Assembly (NCBI GenBank): GCA_052170475.1
Contig: JBQNAL010000004.1
Span: forward strand, 82,626 to 146,625
DNA from: CAJPQU01 sp052170475
Lineage (GTDB): Bacteria; Bacillota; Negativicutes; Selenomonadales; Selenomonadaceae
DNA: 64,000 nt
Direction of reading: 5' to 3'
Positions 8,215 through 20,277 of this stretch are shown here, one piece after another (position 1 is the first letter of the stretch; every line of letters begins with the position of its first letter). The notes below the pieces were generated by a model. It saw only the letters and a program-made list of their open reading frames with translations, had not been told where the DNA came from and made no database searches. A program made the position numbers and the translations under genes.

Positions 8215-9342
8215 ATGAAAATTAACTGCTTAAAATCAGATCTCGTGCAAGCGCTGCACGTCGTGAGCCGCGCCGTGGCGAGTAAGCCACAGACGCCGAT
8301 CCTCTCCGGCATCTACCTCAAAGCAGAAAAAGATGAAGTGGAGCTTCAGGCGACGGATTACGCCATCAGCGTCCTTTGCCGCGTGAAGGCGGAAGTGGAA
8401 GAGCCGGGGACCGTCATCCTCTCCGGGCGCTATTTGCAGGAAGTGACGCGAAACCTTCCCGCAGACGAGGTGATCATCGAGACCGACGCCGAAGAAACGC
8501 AGGTCTTCATCCGCTCCGGCACGGCGCATTTTCAGCTCCTCGTCATGAACCGGCAAAAGGGCGAGGAATTTCCTACCCTCAGGCACTTGGAAGGCAAAGT
8601 GACCTTCACGATCAGCGACGTCCTCTTGAAAACGCTCATCCGAAAGACGGCGTTTTCCTGCGCGGGGGAAGATGGCCGTCCGGTCTTTACCGGCTGCATG
8701 TTGGAGCTTGGCGAAGACGAAGTGAAAATGGTGGCGACGAATACGCACCGCTTGTCCTTTATGGAAACGCCTTTGGCGGGTATCCACGGCGAAGGGCGGC
8801 AGTTCATCATCCCCGCGAAAGTGCTCGAAGAACTGCGCCAAATGATGACATCGGAAATTCCGACGGAAGTCACCGTCGCCTGCACGTACAGCGAAATCAG
8901 CTTTGCCTTTGACCATATCTACCTGAAAGCGCGGCTGATCGAGGGACAATTCCCCGATTATCGCCGGGTCATTCCCACGGACTTTTCCACGCGCGTGACG
9001 CTCTCCACGGCCGATTTTCTCGCTGCGGTAAGCCGCGTCTCCCTCATCGCCCGCGCCTCGGATTACAAGGTCATCAAGCTCCATTTCAGCGGCGGACAAG
9101 TCCACATGACGTCGAATAACCCGGAGATCGGACAGGCGGAGGAACGGGTCGCCGCCACCATCGACGGCCCAGATGTCTCCATCGCCTTCAATGCCGCCTA
9201 CGTCACCGACGTCTTAAAGAACATCGAAACGAAGAATTTCTACTTCTCCCTGACCGAGCCGCTAAAGCCTGCCGCCATTCGGGAGACGGACAACGAGGCT
9301 TTTATCTACATCATCACGCCGGTGCGGACGCAGCCGAGCTGA
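8215..9342 (+). CDS. dnaN: DNA polymerase III beta subunit (sliding clamp)
   Basis: Ring-shaped processivity clamp for the replicative polymerase. The 375-residue protein has three clamp domains and typical segments such as LQATDYAISV near residue 43, LVMNRQKGEEFPTL near 107 and TNTHRLSF near 177. The start MKINC follows AAGAGGTG. It is the first gene of a co-directional dnaN-yaaA-recF-DUF721-remB-gyrB run. Confidence 0.97.
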   Translation: MKINCLKSDLVQALHVVSRAVASKPQTPILSGIYLKAEKDEVELQATDYAISVLCRVKAEVEEPGTVILSGRYLQEVTRNLPADEVIIETDAEETQVFIRSGTAHFQLLVMNRQKGEEFPTLRHLEGKVTFTISDVLLKTLIRKTAFSCAGEDGRPVFTGCMLELGEDEVKMVATNTHRLSFMETPLAGIHGEGRQFIIPAKVLEELRQMMTSEIPTEVTVACTYSEISFAFDHIYLKARLIEGQFPDYRRVIPTDFSTRVTLSTADFLAAVSRVSLIARASDYKVIKLHFSGGQVHMTSNNPEIGQAEERVAATIDGPDVSIAFNAAYVTDVLKNIETKNFYFSLTEPLKPAAIRETDNEAFIYIITPVRTQPS

Positions 9343-9385
9343 CGCCTGCGCGCATGACGATGGACACGAGGAGGACGGAGCATTC

Positions 9386-9613
9386 ATGACCGACGTCGCC
9401 ATTCGTACAGAGGACATCCAATTGGATCAATTTTTGAAGCTGGCCGGAGCGGTCAATACCGGCGGCGAAGTGAAGCATCTCATTGAAGAAGGGTGTATCA
9501 AGGTCAACGAGAAGAGAGAAACCGCCCGCCGCCGAAAGATTCACATCGGGGATCAAGTGACCTTAGGCGAGGGAGAAAACGCCGAAGTCTACCGCGTGAT
9601 CGGGAAGGGATGA
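9386..9613 (+). CDS. yaaA: S4-domain RNA-binding protein YaaA
   Basis: Single S4 domain of 75 residues (LDQFLKLAGAVNTGGEVKHL, then IEEGCIKVNEK). The small S4 protein between dnaN and recF is conserved across Firmicutes and has been linked to ribosome or RNA binding without a settled role. An AGGAGG site precedes the ATG, and recF starts 3 bp after its stop. Confidence 0.93.
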   Translation: MTDVAIRTEDIQLDQFLKLAGAVNTGGEVKHLIEEGCIKVNEKRETARRRKIHIGDQVTLGEGENAEVYRVIGKG

Positions 9614-9616
9614 AGG

Positions 9617-10753
9617 ATGCGGGTACGCACCGTCACACTGGTCAACTATCGCAATTACGAGAAGGAGACCATCGAGGCGTCCCCCTCGGTGAACATTTTT
9701 TTGGGACGCAACGCGCAAGGGAAGACGAACATCTTGGAAGGGATATGGTACGCGGCCTTGGGGCGATCCCACCGCGCCCGCACCGACGCTGAGCTGATCC
9801 GCTGGGAAAAAGAGGCGGGTCGGCTCTCTTTCGTGACGGAGCGGCGGGGCGTGGATTGCACTTTGGAATTTCGCTTTCAGCGCGGGCATCGCCGTCAGAT
9901 TCTCCTCGGCGGCGCGTCCATTCCCACCCGGGATCTCATCGGCATCTTAAACGTCGTCCTCTTTTCGCCCGAGGATCTTCTCTTCGTCAAGGGCGCGCCG
10001 GATGGGCGGCGGCGCTTTTTGAACATGGAACTTTCTCAAGCGGATGCAGGTTATTTCTACGATTTGGCGATCTACACCCGCCTCCTTGCGCAGCGCAACG
10101 CTCTCTTAAAAAAAGTGCGCGAAGGCGGCGGCCGCGCCGAGGAGCTTTCGCCGTGGGATGCACAGCTTTCGGAGAAGGCCGTGCGCGTCGTCAAAAAGCG
10201 AGAGGAAGCCGTGACCATTTTGAACCGCTTGGCCGGCAGCATCCACGAGCGGCTCACGCAGGGGAGAGAACAGCTCACCATCGAATACCGCCGCCATCGG
10301 GGGGAAGAGGTGACGGAGCCGCTCCTTTCATGGTATAATAAGACGTTACGAGAATCGACGGCGGCGGACATCCGTCGGGGCAGCACGAGCGTGGGGCCGC
10401 ACCTCGACGATCTCACCCTGAAAGTGAATGGCGCCGATCTTCGCGCCTATGGCTCGCAGGGGCAGCAGCGCACCAGCGTCCTCTCCTTGAAATTGGCGGA
10501 ATTGGAATTTCTGCGCGAAGCGACGGGAGAATATCCCGTGCTTCTCTTGGACGACGTCATGAGTGAACTCGATCGGGAGCGGCGGACGGAACTTTTGTCC
10601 TTTTTGGAGCGGGAGCATATCCAGACCTTCATCACCGCGACCGACGCCGCCTATTTTCCCGCCGACCTTCCCGGCGCCGTCTTTACCGTCGAGCAGGGAT
10701 CCGTCAGGAAGGTGCAGAGAGACCGCGCCGAAGGAGAAGGGGGAAAAGTCTGA
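9617..10753 (+). CDS. recF: DNA replication and repair protein RecF
   Basis: SMC-like ATPase that helps load RecA at single-strand gaps. The 378-residue protein has the N-terminal VNYRNYE segment, Walker A GRNAQGKTN near residue 30, the ABC signature region GSQGQQRTSVLSLKLAE near 281 and Walker B LLLDDVMSELD near 312. Its stop overlaps the start of the next gene (TGATG), indicating coupling. Confidence 0.96.
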   Translation: MRVRTVTLVNYRNYEKETIEASPSVNIFLGRNAQGKTNILEGIWYAALGRSHRARTDAELIRWEKEAGRLSFVTERRGVDCTLEFRFQRGHRRQILLGGASIPTRDLIGILNVVLFSPEDLLFVKGAPDGRRRFLNMELSQADAGYFYDLAIYTRLLAQRNALLKKVREGGGRAEELSPWDAQLSEKAVRVVKKREEAVTILNRLAGSIHERLTQGREQLTIEYRRHRGEEVTEPLLSWYNKTLRESTAADIRRGSTSVGPHLDDLTLKVNGADLRAYGSQGQQRTSVLSLKLAELEFLREATGEYPVLLLDDVMSELDRERRTELLSFLEREHIQTFITATDAAYFPADLPGAVFTVEQGSVRKVQRDRAEGEGGKV

Positions 10754-11661
10754 TGGCGAGGACGCGCACGGTGGAAACGGTGGGAGAATTTCTCCCCCGC
10801 TTCCTGCACTCTTTCGCGGGCAAAAAGAAATATCAGGAACATCTCGTCTTCTTGCGCTGGCCGGACATCGTGGGGGAGATGTTGGCCGCGCATGTGAAGC
10901 CGGTGCGGTTTGACTTTCGCACCCTCTTTCTTTGTGCGGATGCGCCGGTATGGGCGCAAGAGCTCCAATATATGCTCGGCACCCTGCGGGATAAAATCAA
11001 CGGGTACGTCGGCGCGGAATTGGTGCGGGAGATCCGCTTTGGCGCCGGCATCGGACGTAAGCGAGTCGTCTTTTCTGCGCCTCCTGTGGGAAAAGCGACT
11101 TGGCAGCCGCCCGAGGAAAGAGAGCGGCAAAGGGCCGAGACGGCTTGCGGCGTCGTCGAAGAGGAGCGCGTGAGAGACGCAGCGGCGCGCGCCATGGCGC
11201 AGAGCCTCGCGCGGACGCGGCAGGAGGAGGCGGCGGGGGGCGGCGCCTGCCTTCGCTGCGGCGCACCCGGCGGGGGCAAGGCGCGCCTTTGCCCCGCCTG
11301 TGTGAGGCAAAGGCGAAAGGAAAAACGCGCCGCGCTCCGCCGCATCCTCGAGGAAAAGCCATGGATCCGCTACCATGAAGCGGCCAAGCTCCTTGACGTC
11401 TCCCCCGACTTCGTCCTCTCGGAGCGCCGCCGTTTAGCACAGGCGTGGGCGAGCCGCCTCACCATAAAAGACGACATCGGAGAGGAGGAGAAAAGGCTTG
11501 CCATGCTCTTCGCCTCGGTTCCGCCCGAGGCGCTGACGGAGGAAAAAGTGCGGCAGGTCATGCACCGGCTGCGGTTTGACCTTCGCCCCGATTGGGAAAA
11601 GGCAAAGGCAGAAAAAACGCTCCGCCGCCCGAAGATTCGCCCCTTTTCAAGCAGGAGATAA
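10753..11661 (+). CDS. DUF721 (DciA-like) protein with zinc ribbon and extra C-terminal domain
   Basis: The first 100 residues resemble the DUF721 family (WPDIVGEMLAAHVKPVRF, then VWAQELQYM), related to DciA, which loads or helps the replicative helicase in bacteria lacking DnaC. The rest is unusual: a basic linker, a zinc-ribbon-like pair CLRC...CPAC near residues 169-185, then a helical region of about 110 residues rich in Lys and Arg. At 302 residues it is longer than most DUF721 proteins known to me. Position between recF and gyrB supports a replication role; the function of the added parts is unknown. Confidence 0.8.
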   Translation: MARTRTVETVGEFLPRFLHSFAGKKKYQEHLVFLRWPDIVGEMLAAHVKPVRFDFRTLFLCADAPVWAQELQYMLGTLRDKINGYVGAELVREIRFGAGIGRKRVVFSAPPVGKATWQPPEERERQRAETACGVVEEERVRDAAARAMAQSLARTRQEEAAGGGACLRCGAPGGGKARLCPACVRQRRKEKRAALRRILEEKPWIRYHEAAKLLDVSPDFVLSERRRLAQAWASRLTIKDDIGEEEKRLAMLFASVPPEALTEEKVRQVMHRLRFDLRPDWEKAKAEKTLRRPKIRPFSSRR

Positions 11662-11685
11662 GAGGGCTGAAAGGAGAGAGCCGCC

Positions 11686-14039
<2,354 letters not shown>

Positions 14040-14049
14040 GGGAAAAAGT

Positions 14050-14685
14050 ATGCTGTATCGATGGATGAAACGACTGAAAAACCGATTTTTTTACAATATC
14101 CGGAAGGAGATGCAGCGGTTTCCGCAGCGTTTTTCCGTGGGGCGTACTTCTGTTTTTTTAGACGGTGCACGCATCGATTGTCGAATCAATCATGACCGCA
14201 AACGACTTGTCATTGGCGAGGAATGTGTCTTGGGATGTGCGTTTGTCTTTGAATCCGATGAAGGGTATATTCAAATCGGCAATCGGACATTTATCAATTC
14301 GGGTACGCACTTGATTGCACGCAGCGATGTGATCATTGGGGATGATGTCACCATTGCTTGGGGCGTATGGGTGTACAATCACGATTCCCATTCCCTCGAT
14401 TGGCGAGAACGGGTAAAAGATCTGCGTGCCGTCTATGAAGATGTGCAGGCGGGACGCGATATGATTGCCGGTAAAGATTGGACAAGTGTCAAGGCAGCGC
14501 CGATCCGCATCTGCGATAAGGCGTGGATTGGGATGAACGCGATCATCTTGAAGGGCGTGACCATCGGAGAGGGCGCTGTCGTTGGCGCCGGTTCTGTGGT
14601 GACCCATGATGTGCCGCCGTGGACCATCGCGGCGGGCAATCCGGCGAAGGTGGTCGGGCATTGTCCTGTGGCCGAGGGCATGTAG
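14050..14685 (+). CDS. Left-handed beta-helix O-acyltransferase of the glycan locus
   Basis: Protein of 211 residues with hexapeptide repeats ([12 protein letters not shown], then [20 protein letters not shown]) and the AGNPAKVVG ending typical of LacA/NodL/WbbJ-type acetyltransferases. It probably acetylates a sugar of the surface glycan using acetyl-CoA in the cytosol; the exact acceptor cannot be read from the sequence. A likely catalytic histidine lies in [10 protein letters not shown]. First gene of the long co-directional glycan run. Confidence 0.88.
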   Translation: MLYRWMKRLKNRFFYNIRKEMQRFPQRFSVGRTSVFLDGARIDCRINHDRKRLVIGEECVLGCAFVFESDEGYIQIGNRTFINSGTHLIARSDVIIGDDVTIAWGVWVYNHDSHSLDWRERVKDLRAVYEDVQAGRDMIAGKDWTSVKAAPIRICDKAWIGMNAIILKGVTIGEGAVVGAGSVVTHDVPPWTIAAGNPAKVVGHCPVAEGM

Positions 14686-14697
14686 AAAGGATTCTCT

Positions 14698-15465
14698 ATG
14701 GAAGTATGCAGAGTTTGCGGATCCCATGCGGAAGTATTTGATCGGGCGCGGCTTCTGGACAAGTATGACGTCCAATATTTTCGATGCCCATCCTGCGGCT
14801 TTGTCCAGACGGAAGAACCGTATTGGTTGGAGGAAGCGTATTCTAACGCCATCTTGGATGCCGATCTTGGCCTTCCGAGCAGAAATGTTTGGCTCAGTGG
14901 GAAAGTGCCTGCCATCATTTCTCTATGCCTTCCGACGTGTCACTCTTTTTTGGATTATGGCGGCGGCTATGGGATGTTTGTGCGCTTGATGCGGGATGCC
15001 GGCTTTCCCTTTGAGTGGTTCGATCGATACTGCGAGAATCTCTTTGCGAAGCATTTTGAAAAGAGCCGAGAGACGTATGATCTCGTTACGGCCTTTGAGC
15101 TGGTCGAGCATTTACCGAATCCGTGGAAAGAATTTCAAGAGATCCTGTCCTTAGGGGAGAACTTTCTGTTTATGACGGAACTCCTGCCCGATCCGCCGCC
15201 TAAAGTTTCCGATTGGTGGTATTACGGCACCTACGGCGGGCAGCATATCGCATTTTACACAAAAAAATCGCTGTCCTACATGGCGGAGAAATTTCATCGG
15301 CACTATGTGGGATTCGGCAATCTGCATCTTTTCTCACGGCAGCCGGTGAGCCGAGGGAAGTTCTCGTTCTCGGTGCGGTTTGCCCCGCTCCTCCATCGTC
15401 TGTTCAAAAGGCAAAGTTTATTGGCTTCGGATTATCAGACCCTCACGGGGGATAAGATTCTTTAA
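14698..15465 (+). CDS. SAM-dependent methyltransferase with N-terminal zinc-binding motif
   Basis: The 255-residue protein begins with two CxxC pairs (CRVC near residue 3, CPSC near 31), a zinc-binding layout common in sugar C- or O-methyltransferases, then a class I methyltransferase fold with motif I LDYGGGYGMF near residue 82 and AFELVEHLPNPWKEF (Methyltransf_23 style). It lies 12 bp after the acyltransferase, so it probably modifies the same glycan. The substrate is unknown. Confidence 0.85.
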   Translation: MEVCRVCGSHAEVFDRARLLDKYDVQYFRCPSCGFVQTEEPYWLEEAYSNAILDADLGLPSRNVWLSGKVPAIISLCLPTCHSFLDYGGGYGMFVRLMRDAGFPFEWFDRYCENLFAKHFEKSRETYDLVTAFELVEHLPNPWKEFQEILSLGENFLFMTELLPDPPPKVSDWWYYGTYGGQHIAFYTKKSLSYMAEKFHRHYVGFGNLHLFSRQPVSRGKFSFSVRFAPLLHRLFKRQSLLASDYQTLTGDKIL

Positions 15466-15503
15466 TCGTGCGGTGCGTATGATCGTCGAGGGGAGGGGCT
15501 TGC

Positions 15504-16442
15504 GTGAGACGCATTCTTGTGACCGGCGCGCATGGCTTTATTGGCCGTTATGTGGCAAGGGCTTATCATGCGGCGGGCTTTTATGTCGTCGGCATCGGGC
15601 ATGGCACGTGGAACGAGAGAGAAGCGCGGGCGTGGGGCGTCGATGAATGGCATGATACGGACGTCAATATCGACGCCCTCAAGAGCTATGCACAGGACTG
15701 CGAGGCGATCATCCACAGTGCGGGCAGCGGATCGGTTGGATTTTCGCTGCTCCATCCGATGCAGGATTTTGAGCGTACCGTTTGGACGACCCACTATGTT
15801 TTGGAATATATCCGCCTGTTTTCACCGAAGACGCGCTTTCTCTATCCTTCGAGTGCCGCGGTTTACGGCAGTCAGCAGAAGCTGCCGCTGTCTCCTGATC
15901 TGCCGCTTCATCCGATCTCTCCCTATGGGGTACACAAGAAAATCGTCGAGGAACTATGTGCCATGTACGCGCGGCAATATGGGCTCTCCATCGCGGTACT
16001 GCGCCTCTTTTCGGTTTATGGGGAGGGGCTTAAAAAACAGCTTCTTTGGGATGCCTGCGGCAAACTCTCCCGGGGGCAGGTTGATTTTTGGGGTACAGGC
16101 GAGGAAACGCGGGATTGGATCCATGTCACGGATGTCGCCCGTGCCTTTCTTGTCGCAGACGAAAAGGCTTCGGCGGCGTGTCCGATCTTCAATGTGGCAT
16201 CGGGAAGCGCGGTCAAAATCGCAGACGTTTTGGACTCTCTCTTTCAAGCGTATGGTGCTTCGGCAAGGCCGTTCTTTGGCGGCGAGGTGAATGTCGGGAA
16301 CCCCGACCACTATGAAGCCGATATAGAGACGATCACGCGCTGGGGATGGCGGCCGACGGTTTCCTTAGAAAAGGGCATTGCAGACTATGTGAGGTGGTAC
16401 CGGCAATATGATGACAGTGGCCTTCACCCCGCTGTTCAGTGA
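15504..16442 (+). CDS. NAD-dependent epimerase/dehydratase (extended SDR)
   Basis: The 312-residue protein has an N-terminal Rossmann motif TGAHGFIG (TGxxGxxG) near residue 7, YPSSAAVYG, and the catalytic pair YGVHK (YxxxK) near residue 142. It is an extended short-chain dehydrogenase of the nucleotide-sugar epimerase/dehydratase type. The start is GTG at 15504 behind GGGGAGGGG. The precise sugar is not recognisable, so no symbol is given. Its end overlaps the next gene by about 35 bp. Confidence 0.88.
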   Translation: MRRILVTGAHGFIGRYVARAYHAAGFYVVGIGHGTWNEREARAWGVDEWHDTDVNIDALKSYAQDCEAIIHSAGSGSVGFSLLHPMQDFERTVWTTHYVLEYIRLFSPKTRFLYPSSAAVYGSQQKLPLSPDLPLHPISPYGVHKKIVEELCAMYARQYGLSIAVLRLFSVYGEGLKKQLLWDACGKLSRGQVDFWGTGEETRDWIHVTDVARAFLVADEKASAACPIFNVASGSAVKIADVLDSLFQAYGASARPFFGGEVNVGNPDHYEADIETITRWGWRPTVSLEKGIADYVRWYRQYDDSGLHPAVQ

Positions 16443-17586
16443 AGAATGGATTGGCGGGATCAATTATTATCGGAACCTATGCAGCGCGGTTGCACGGTAT
16501 GAATCGGAACATCTTCATATAAAAATTTTTTTACCCTGTGGGCAAGAGAAGGCAATATTTGATGAGTTCCCTCCAGAAATTGAAGTTCACGAAACGTTAT
16601 TTTTGACGCGATGGAGTATTCCGTGGATACTCAGAAAACTTTGGTTGAAATGCTTTGGCCATGATGGTGTGTTGGCTTGGTATTTGCGTCGGCAGAAGGT
16701 AGACGTGATTTCCCATCAGCAGAGTCCTGTACGATGTGCCGGGATGCACAATATCGGATGGATCCCGGATTTTCAACATAAATATTTGCCGGATTTTTTT
16801 ACAAAAAAAGAAATCAATGGACGTGATCTGGCATTTGCGCGCTTGGCAGAGAAGATGGATACGGTCGTCTTGAGCAGCCAGACGGCAAAGGACGATTTTA
16901 TCCAATATTATCCACAATATGCGGAAAAAGCGCGCGTTTTGCGCTTTGTGCCGGCAATTGATTTTTCGGCCAGAGGAAAAAGGGACGAGGTAAGGAAAAA
17001 ATATGCGCTGCCGGACAAATTCTTTTTCCTGCCCAATCAGTATTGGGTACATAAGAATCATAAAATTGTACTGGAAGCGCTGCGCATCTTAAAAGAGCAG
17101 GGGAAGGTTGTCCATGTCGTTTCTACGGGCAATACGAAGGATTATCGTAACCCGGGATATTTTGCGGCATTGCAGGACTGGATCAGACAATATGACATAG
17201 GCGACAGGTATATCATTTTGGGCATGGTGCCTTATGCGGATGTGCAGTCTTTAGCCGAAGCCGCATGGGCATACATCAATCCGTCTTTGTTTGAAGGGTG
17301 GAGTACGACGGTAGAAGAAGCGAAATATCGGGGCAAGCCGATTTTGCTGTCCGATTTGAAGGTGCATCGTGAACAGGCGCCAAAAAAAGGCGTATACTTT
17401 AACCCTATGGATCCTAATGAATTAGCGGAAAAGATGTGGCAGATGTGGAATCGTGACGACATGAAGGAAGAAGAGATAGCGGCCTTGGAGATCGCCCATC
17501 AAAAAGCGATGAAAGCCTTTGCCGAGACATATTGTGGAATATTAGGGGAAGGAAAAAAAGGAATCGTTCTCGAACGTCACGGATAA
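16408..17586 (+). CDS. GT4-type glycosyltransferase
   Basis: A GT-B glycosyltransferase of 392 residues. Near residue 210 it has FLPNQYWVHKNHKIVLEAL, typical of the nucleotide-sugar domain, and near 295 EGWSTTVEEAKYRGKPIL, the EX7E-type motif of family GT4. Two ATG codons (16408 and 16411) are possible starts; both overlap the preceding epimerase. From here to about 21170 the DNA is clearly richer in AT than the neighbouring core genes, suggesting transfer. Confidence 0.9.
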   Translation: MMTVAFTPLFSEEWIGGINYYRNLCSAVARYESEHLHIKIFLPCGQEKAIFDEFPPEIEVHETLFLTRWSIPWILRKLWLKCFGHDGVLAWYLRRQKVDVISHQQSPVRCAGMHNIGWIPDFQHKYLPDFFTKKEINGRDLAFARLAEKMDTVVLSSQTAKDDFIQYYPQYAEKARVLRFVPAIDFSARGKRDEVRKKYALPDKFFFLPNQYWVHKNHKIVLEALRILKEQGKVVHVVSTGNTKDYRNPGYFAALQDWIRQYDIGDRYIILGMVPYADVQSLAEAAWAYINPSLFEGWSTTVEEAKYRGKPILLSDLKVHREQAPKKGVYFNPMDPNELAEKMWQMWNRDDMKEEEIAALEIAHQKAMKAFAETYCGILGEGKKGIVLERHG

Positions 17587-17656
17587 ATCATCAGCTATAC
17601 TTGACGGAATTGATCATCATCCTTACCGTGTCCTTACCCATGAGGAGTGGAAGTGA

Positions 17657-18511
17657 TTGGTCATTTTAGGGGCAAAAACTGGGCAATTAGGGAATCGGTT
17701 GTTCCTTTATGCCCATTGGCTGGCAAATTCTTTGGCATACGGATATACGCTGTATAATCCGAGTTTTGACGAGTATGGGGCGTATTTTGCGCGAGAGAGT
17801 ATGTATGAAGGGAAGCGGGGGTTTCTTAGCCTGTGGTGGATCCGGCAGGTGATTTTGTTTTTGACAAGGGTTGTTTTTAAGTGTATGGCTTTACGTGGGA
17901 CGAAACTTGCGGGCAATGCATGGCTGCGTTTTTATCGGCTGGAGGAGGGAGATGAATGCAATCTTAGAGATTTAGATTTTGTGCAGCTGCGTGAGAGTAC
18001 AAAGTGTTTGGTTGTGCAGGGGTGGCTTTATCGCGATCCTGTGTCTTTACAGAGGTATGGAGATGAGGTTCGGCCATTCTTTCGTATTTCGCCGACGCAC
18101 GAAAAGCATGTTATCGCGCTGACGGAAAAAATCAGGGATGAGAATGATAAGTGTGTGATAGGGCTTCATATCCGCCGCGGTGATTATCAAAATTTTTTGG
18201 GTGGGGCGTATTATTATACGAATGAGCAATATGGCGAGGTGATGGGGAAAGTAAAAGAATATTTCAGGGGGAAAGAGCTTCGTTGGCTGATTTGTTCGAA
18301 TGAGCCGGTGGATAGAGAAGCGTTTTCTTCCTTTGATGTCGTTTTGGGAAATGGACAGATCGTTGAAGATATGTATGGCTTTGCCTCCTGCGACTACATT
18401 GTGGGGCCGCCCAGTACATATACGGGATGGGCAGCTTTTTATGGAAAGAAACCGATATACTACATAGAGAAGATCGCGGGAGAAATTCGCTTCAGGGAAA
18501 TGAACGGGTGA
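17657..18511 (+). CDS. Alpha-1,2-fucosyltransferase-like glycosyltransferase (GT11 type)
   Basis: The 284-residue protein has the GT11 layout: an N-terminal GQLGNRLFLYAHWLA resembling the GLGNQMFQYA motif, HIRRGDY near residue 172 (the GDP-fucose-binding HxRRxDY motif), and a C-terminal SCDYIVGPPSTYTGWAAFYG. TTG at 17657 behind GAGGAG is the likely start. The same locus makes GDP-fucose (gmd, manC, fcl), which supports fucose transfer. The C-terminal motif is divergent, so linkage and acceptor are uncertain. Confidence 0.75.
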   Translation: MVILGAKTGQLGNRLFLYAHWLANSLAYGYTLYNPSFDEYGAYFARESMYEGKRGFLSLWWIRQVILFLTRVVFKCMALRGTKLAGNAWLRFYRLEEGDECNLRDLDFVQLRESTKCLVVQGWLYRDPVSLQRYGDEVRPFFRISPTHEKHVIALTEKIRDENDKCVIGLHIRRGDYQNFLGGAYYYTNEQYGEVMGKVKEYFRGKELRWLICSNEPVDREAFSSFDVVLGNGQIVEDMYGFASCDYIVGPPSTYTGWAAFYGKKPIYYIEKIAGEIRFREMNG

Positions 18512-18518
18512 GTCTCTT

Positions 18519-19328
18519 ATGCTGAAGATCAGTATCATTACCGTGTCGTATAACGCCGCCTCAACGATTGAGAAAACGATTTTGAGCGTTATCGGGCAGG
18601 TGTATCCGAATATTGAATATATCGTCATCGATGGCGGGTCGACGGATGGCACGGTGGAGATCATACGAAAGTATGGGGAGAAGATTGCCTACTGGGTCAG
18701 CGAGCTGGATGAGGGGATTTACGACGCGATGAATAAGGGGATACGTCGGGCGACGGGCGATTATCTCTATTTTTTGGGGGCGGACGACTGGCTGTGTGAT
18801 CGTCAGGTGATGTGCAAAGTAAGCGAATTTATTCGGCTCCATCCGGGGTATGGTTTTTATATGGGACATGTTTTCCAGTATCAGGCGGCGCTGCAGCTGA
18901 TCAAACGCGAATGTGTGAAGCCATCGATGGATGCGATCAAACATGGGGTCATGTGTCCTCACCAAGGCTTGTTTACACGCAGTGACTTGATGAGTTCCGG
19001 TTTTGATACGAAGTATCATGTGGCGGCTGATTACGCATTTTTATTGCGTCATATCGTGGACGGCGCCACTTTTTGCGCTATGGATATAGATGTCGCCTAT
19101 TATAGCCTTTTTGGGGCGAGTTCCGATGAGGCGGTGTACGATGAGTATATGGCCATCATCAAAGCCTATGCCGGGGAGGTATATCTGACGCGCCTGTACC
19201 AGTTACGAGCGCGAGCGAACGGACGCCAATCGTGGCGGAAGCTACTGAAAATAGTGGTCGTGGAAATTTTAGGAGAACGCAATTTTTTCCGCCTGAGAGG
19301 CTGGCGAACGTTTCGGTCTGTGAACTGA
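18519..19328 (+). CDS. GT2 family glycosyltransferase
   Basis: GT-A enzyme of 269 residues beginning ISIITVSYNAASTIEKTI, with IVIDGGSTDGT and the metal-binding segment YFLGADDWL near residue 88. Sequences with DEGIYDAMNKGI are typical of WcaA/WcaE-like transferases of capsule and colanic acid loci. It probably adds one sugar of the repeat on the cytosolic face of the membrane. It starts 7 bp after the fucosyltransferase-like gene. Confidence 0.9.
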   Translation: MLKISIITVSYNAASTIEKTILSVIGQVYPNIEYIVIDGGSTDGTVEIIRKYGEKIAYWVSELDEGIYDAMNKGIRRATGDYLYFLGADDWLCDRQVMCKVSEFIRLHPGYGFYMGHVFQYQAALQLIKRECVKPSMDAIKHGVMCPHQGLFTRSDLMSSGFDTKYHVAADYAFLLRHIVDGATFCAMDIDVAYYSLFGASSDEAVYDEYMAIIKAYAGEVYLTRLYQLRARANGRQSWRKLLKIVVVEILGERNFFRLRGWRTFRSVN

Positions 19329-19338
19329 GAGGTGCGAT

Positions 19339-20277
19339 ATGGTTTCCATCATCATTCCTGCGTACAATCGAGCAGATTGCCTCTCCTTCTCTTTGGAGAG
19401 TGCCTTGCAGCAGACGTATGAGGATATTGAGGTAATTTTAGTGGATGATGGAAGTATAGACGATACGGCAAGTCGTGTTAGGGACTTTCAGAAGAGATAC
19501 GGGCAGAAGGTAAAGTATATTTATCAAAAGAATCAAGGCGTTTCTGCAGCCCGTAATCGGGGACTGCAAGAAGCGTCAGGGGAATATGTTACTTTTTTGG
19601 ATTCGGATGATCGTCTGTATCCGACGAAAATCGAAGAACAAGTAAAGTTTTTGCGCGAGCAGGAAGCTGATGTTTGCTGCTGTAATTATTGGGTGTTGCA
19701 GGATGGTTGCCGTCGTCAGGGACTATGTGATAACGGCAGAATTTCTCTCTTAGCGTATTTGCAAAATCGGATGACGCCTCAAACAAATGCGTGGCTGATG
19801 AAGCGGGAACGACTTCGGGCATATCACCTTTCCTTTCGGGAAGGGTGTGCTTGGGGGGAGGATATGGAGTTTTTCGTTAAGGTACTTTATACAGCGAAAA
19901 AAATCGTATTTTTGCCCCAGCTACTGTTTGAGTATCGTATTCATGATGGAGCGTTGTCCTCTTTTTCTTGGGATAAATTGGAGCAAGATGTGTTTATTTG
20001 GAATGAGATTTGGGCATGGCTTCGGCAGTGTGTGACGGATCAAGAAGAACTGATCGCCTATGAAAAAGCGATTTTCGGGTACCGCCTGCCCGCGCTTTTG
20101 ATTTACCGTTTGTGGAAGGGGCGATCGTCGCGGCGAACGGCGAAAATGTTTGCCGATCACTATCAGGCGTACTTGGTGAAGCGAGATTGGTCGAACGGAT
20201 TGAGAAGCCTTAAATTGGCTTTCCTGTGGCAGTTGTTCAAGTTGAACATGTTGGGCGAGAGATCGAGATCGTCATGA
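19339..20277 (+). CDS. GT2 family glycosyltransferase
   Basis: A second GT-A enzyme, 312 residues: SIIIPAYNRADCLSFSLESA at the start, ILVDDGSIDDT, NQGVSAARNRG and the DSDD metal motif near residue 93. The C-terminal half has an EDMEFFVK segment (ED near residue 174) in the position of the catalytic base of the family. Sugar and acceptor are unknown. Its stop overlaps the next start by 4 bp. Confidence 0.9.
   Translation: MVSIIIPAYNRADCLSFSLESALQQTYEDIEVILVDDGSIDDTASRVRDFQKRYGQKVKYIYQKNQGVSAARNRGLQEASGEYVTFLDSDDRLYPTKIEEQVKFLREQEADVCCCNYWVLQDGCRRQGLCDNGRISLLAYLQNRMTPQTNAWLMKRERLRAYHLSFREGCAWGEDMEFFVKVLYTAKKIVFLPQLLFEYRIHDGALSSFSWDKLEQDVFIWNEIWAWLRQCVTDQEELIAYEKAIFGYRLPALLIYRLWKGRSSRRTAKMFADHYQAYLVKRDWSNGLRSLKLAFLWQLFKLNMLGERSRSS

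Noticed and set aside
8236..9105. 289-codon open frame antisense to dnaN
   Set aside because: Fully inside dnaN, with low-complexity Arg, Phe and Asp composition.
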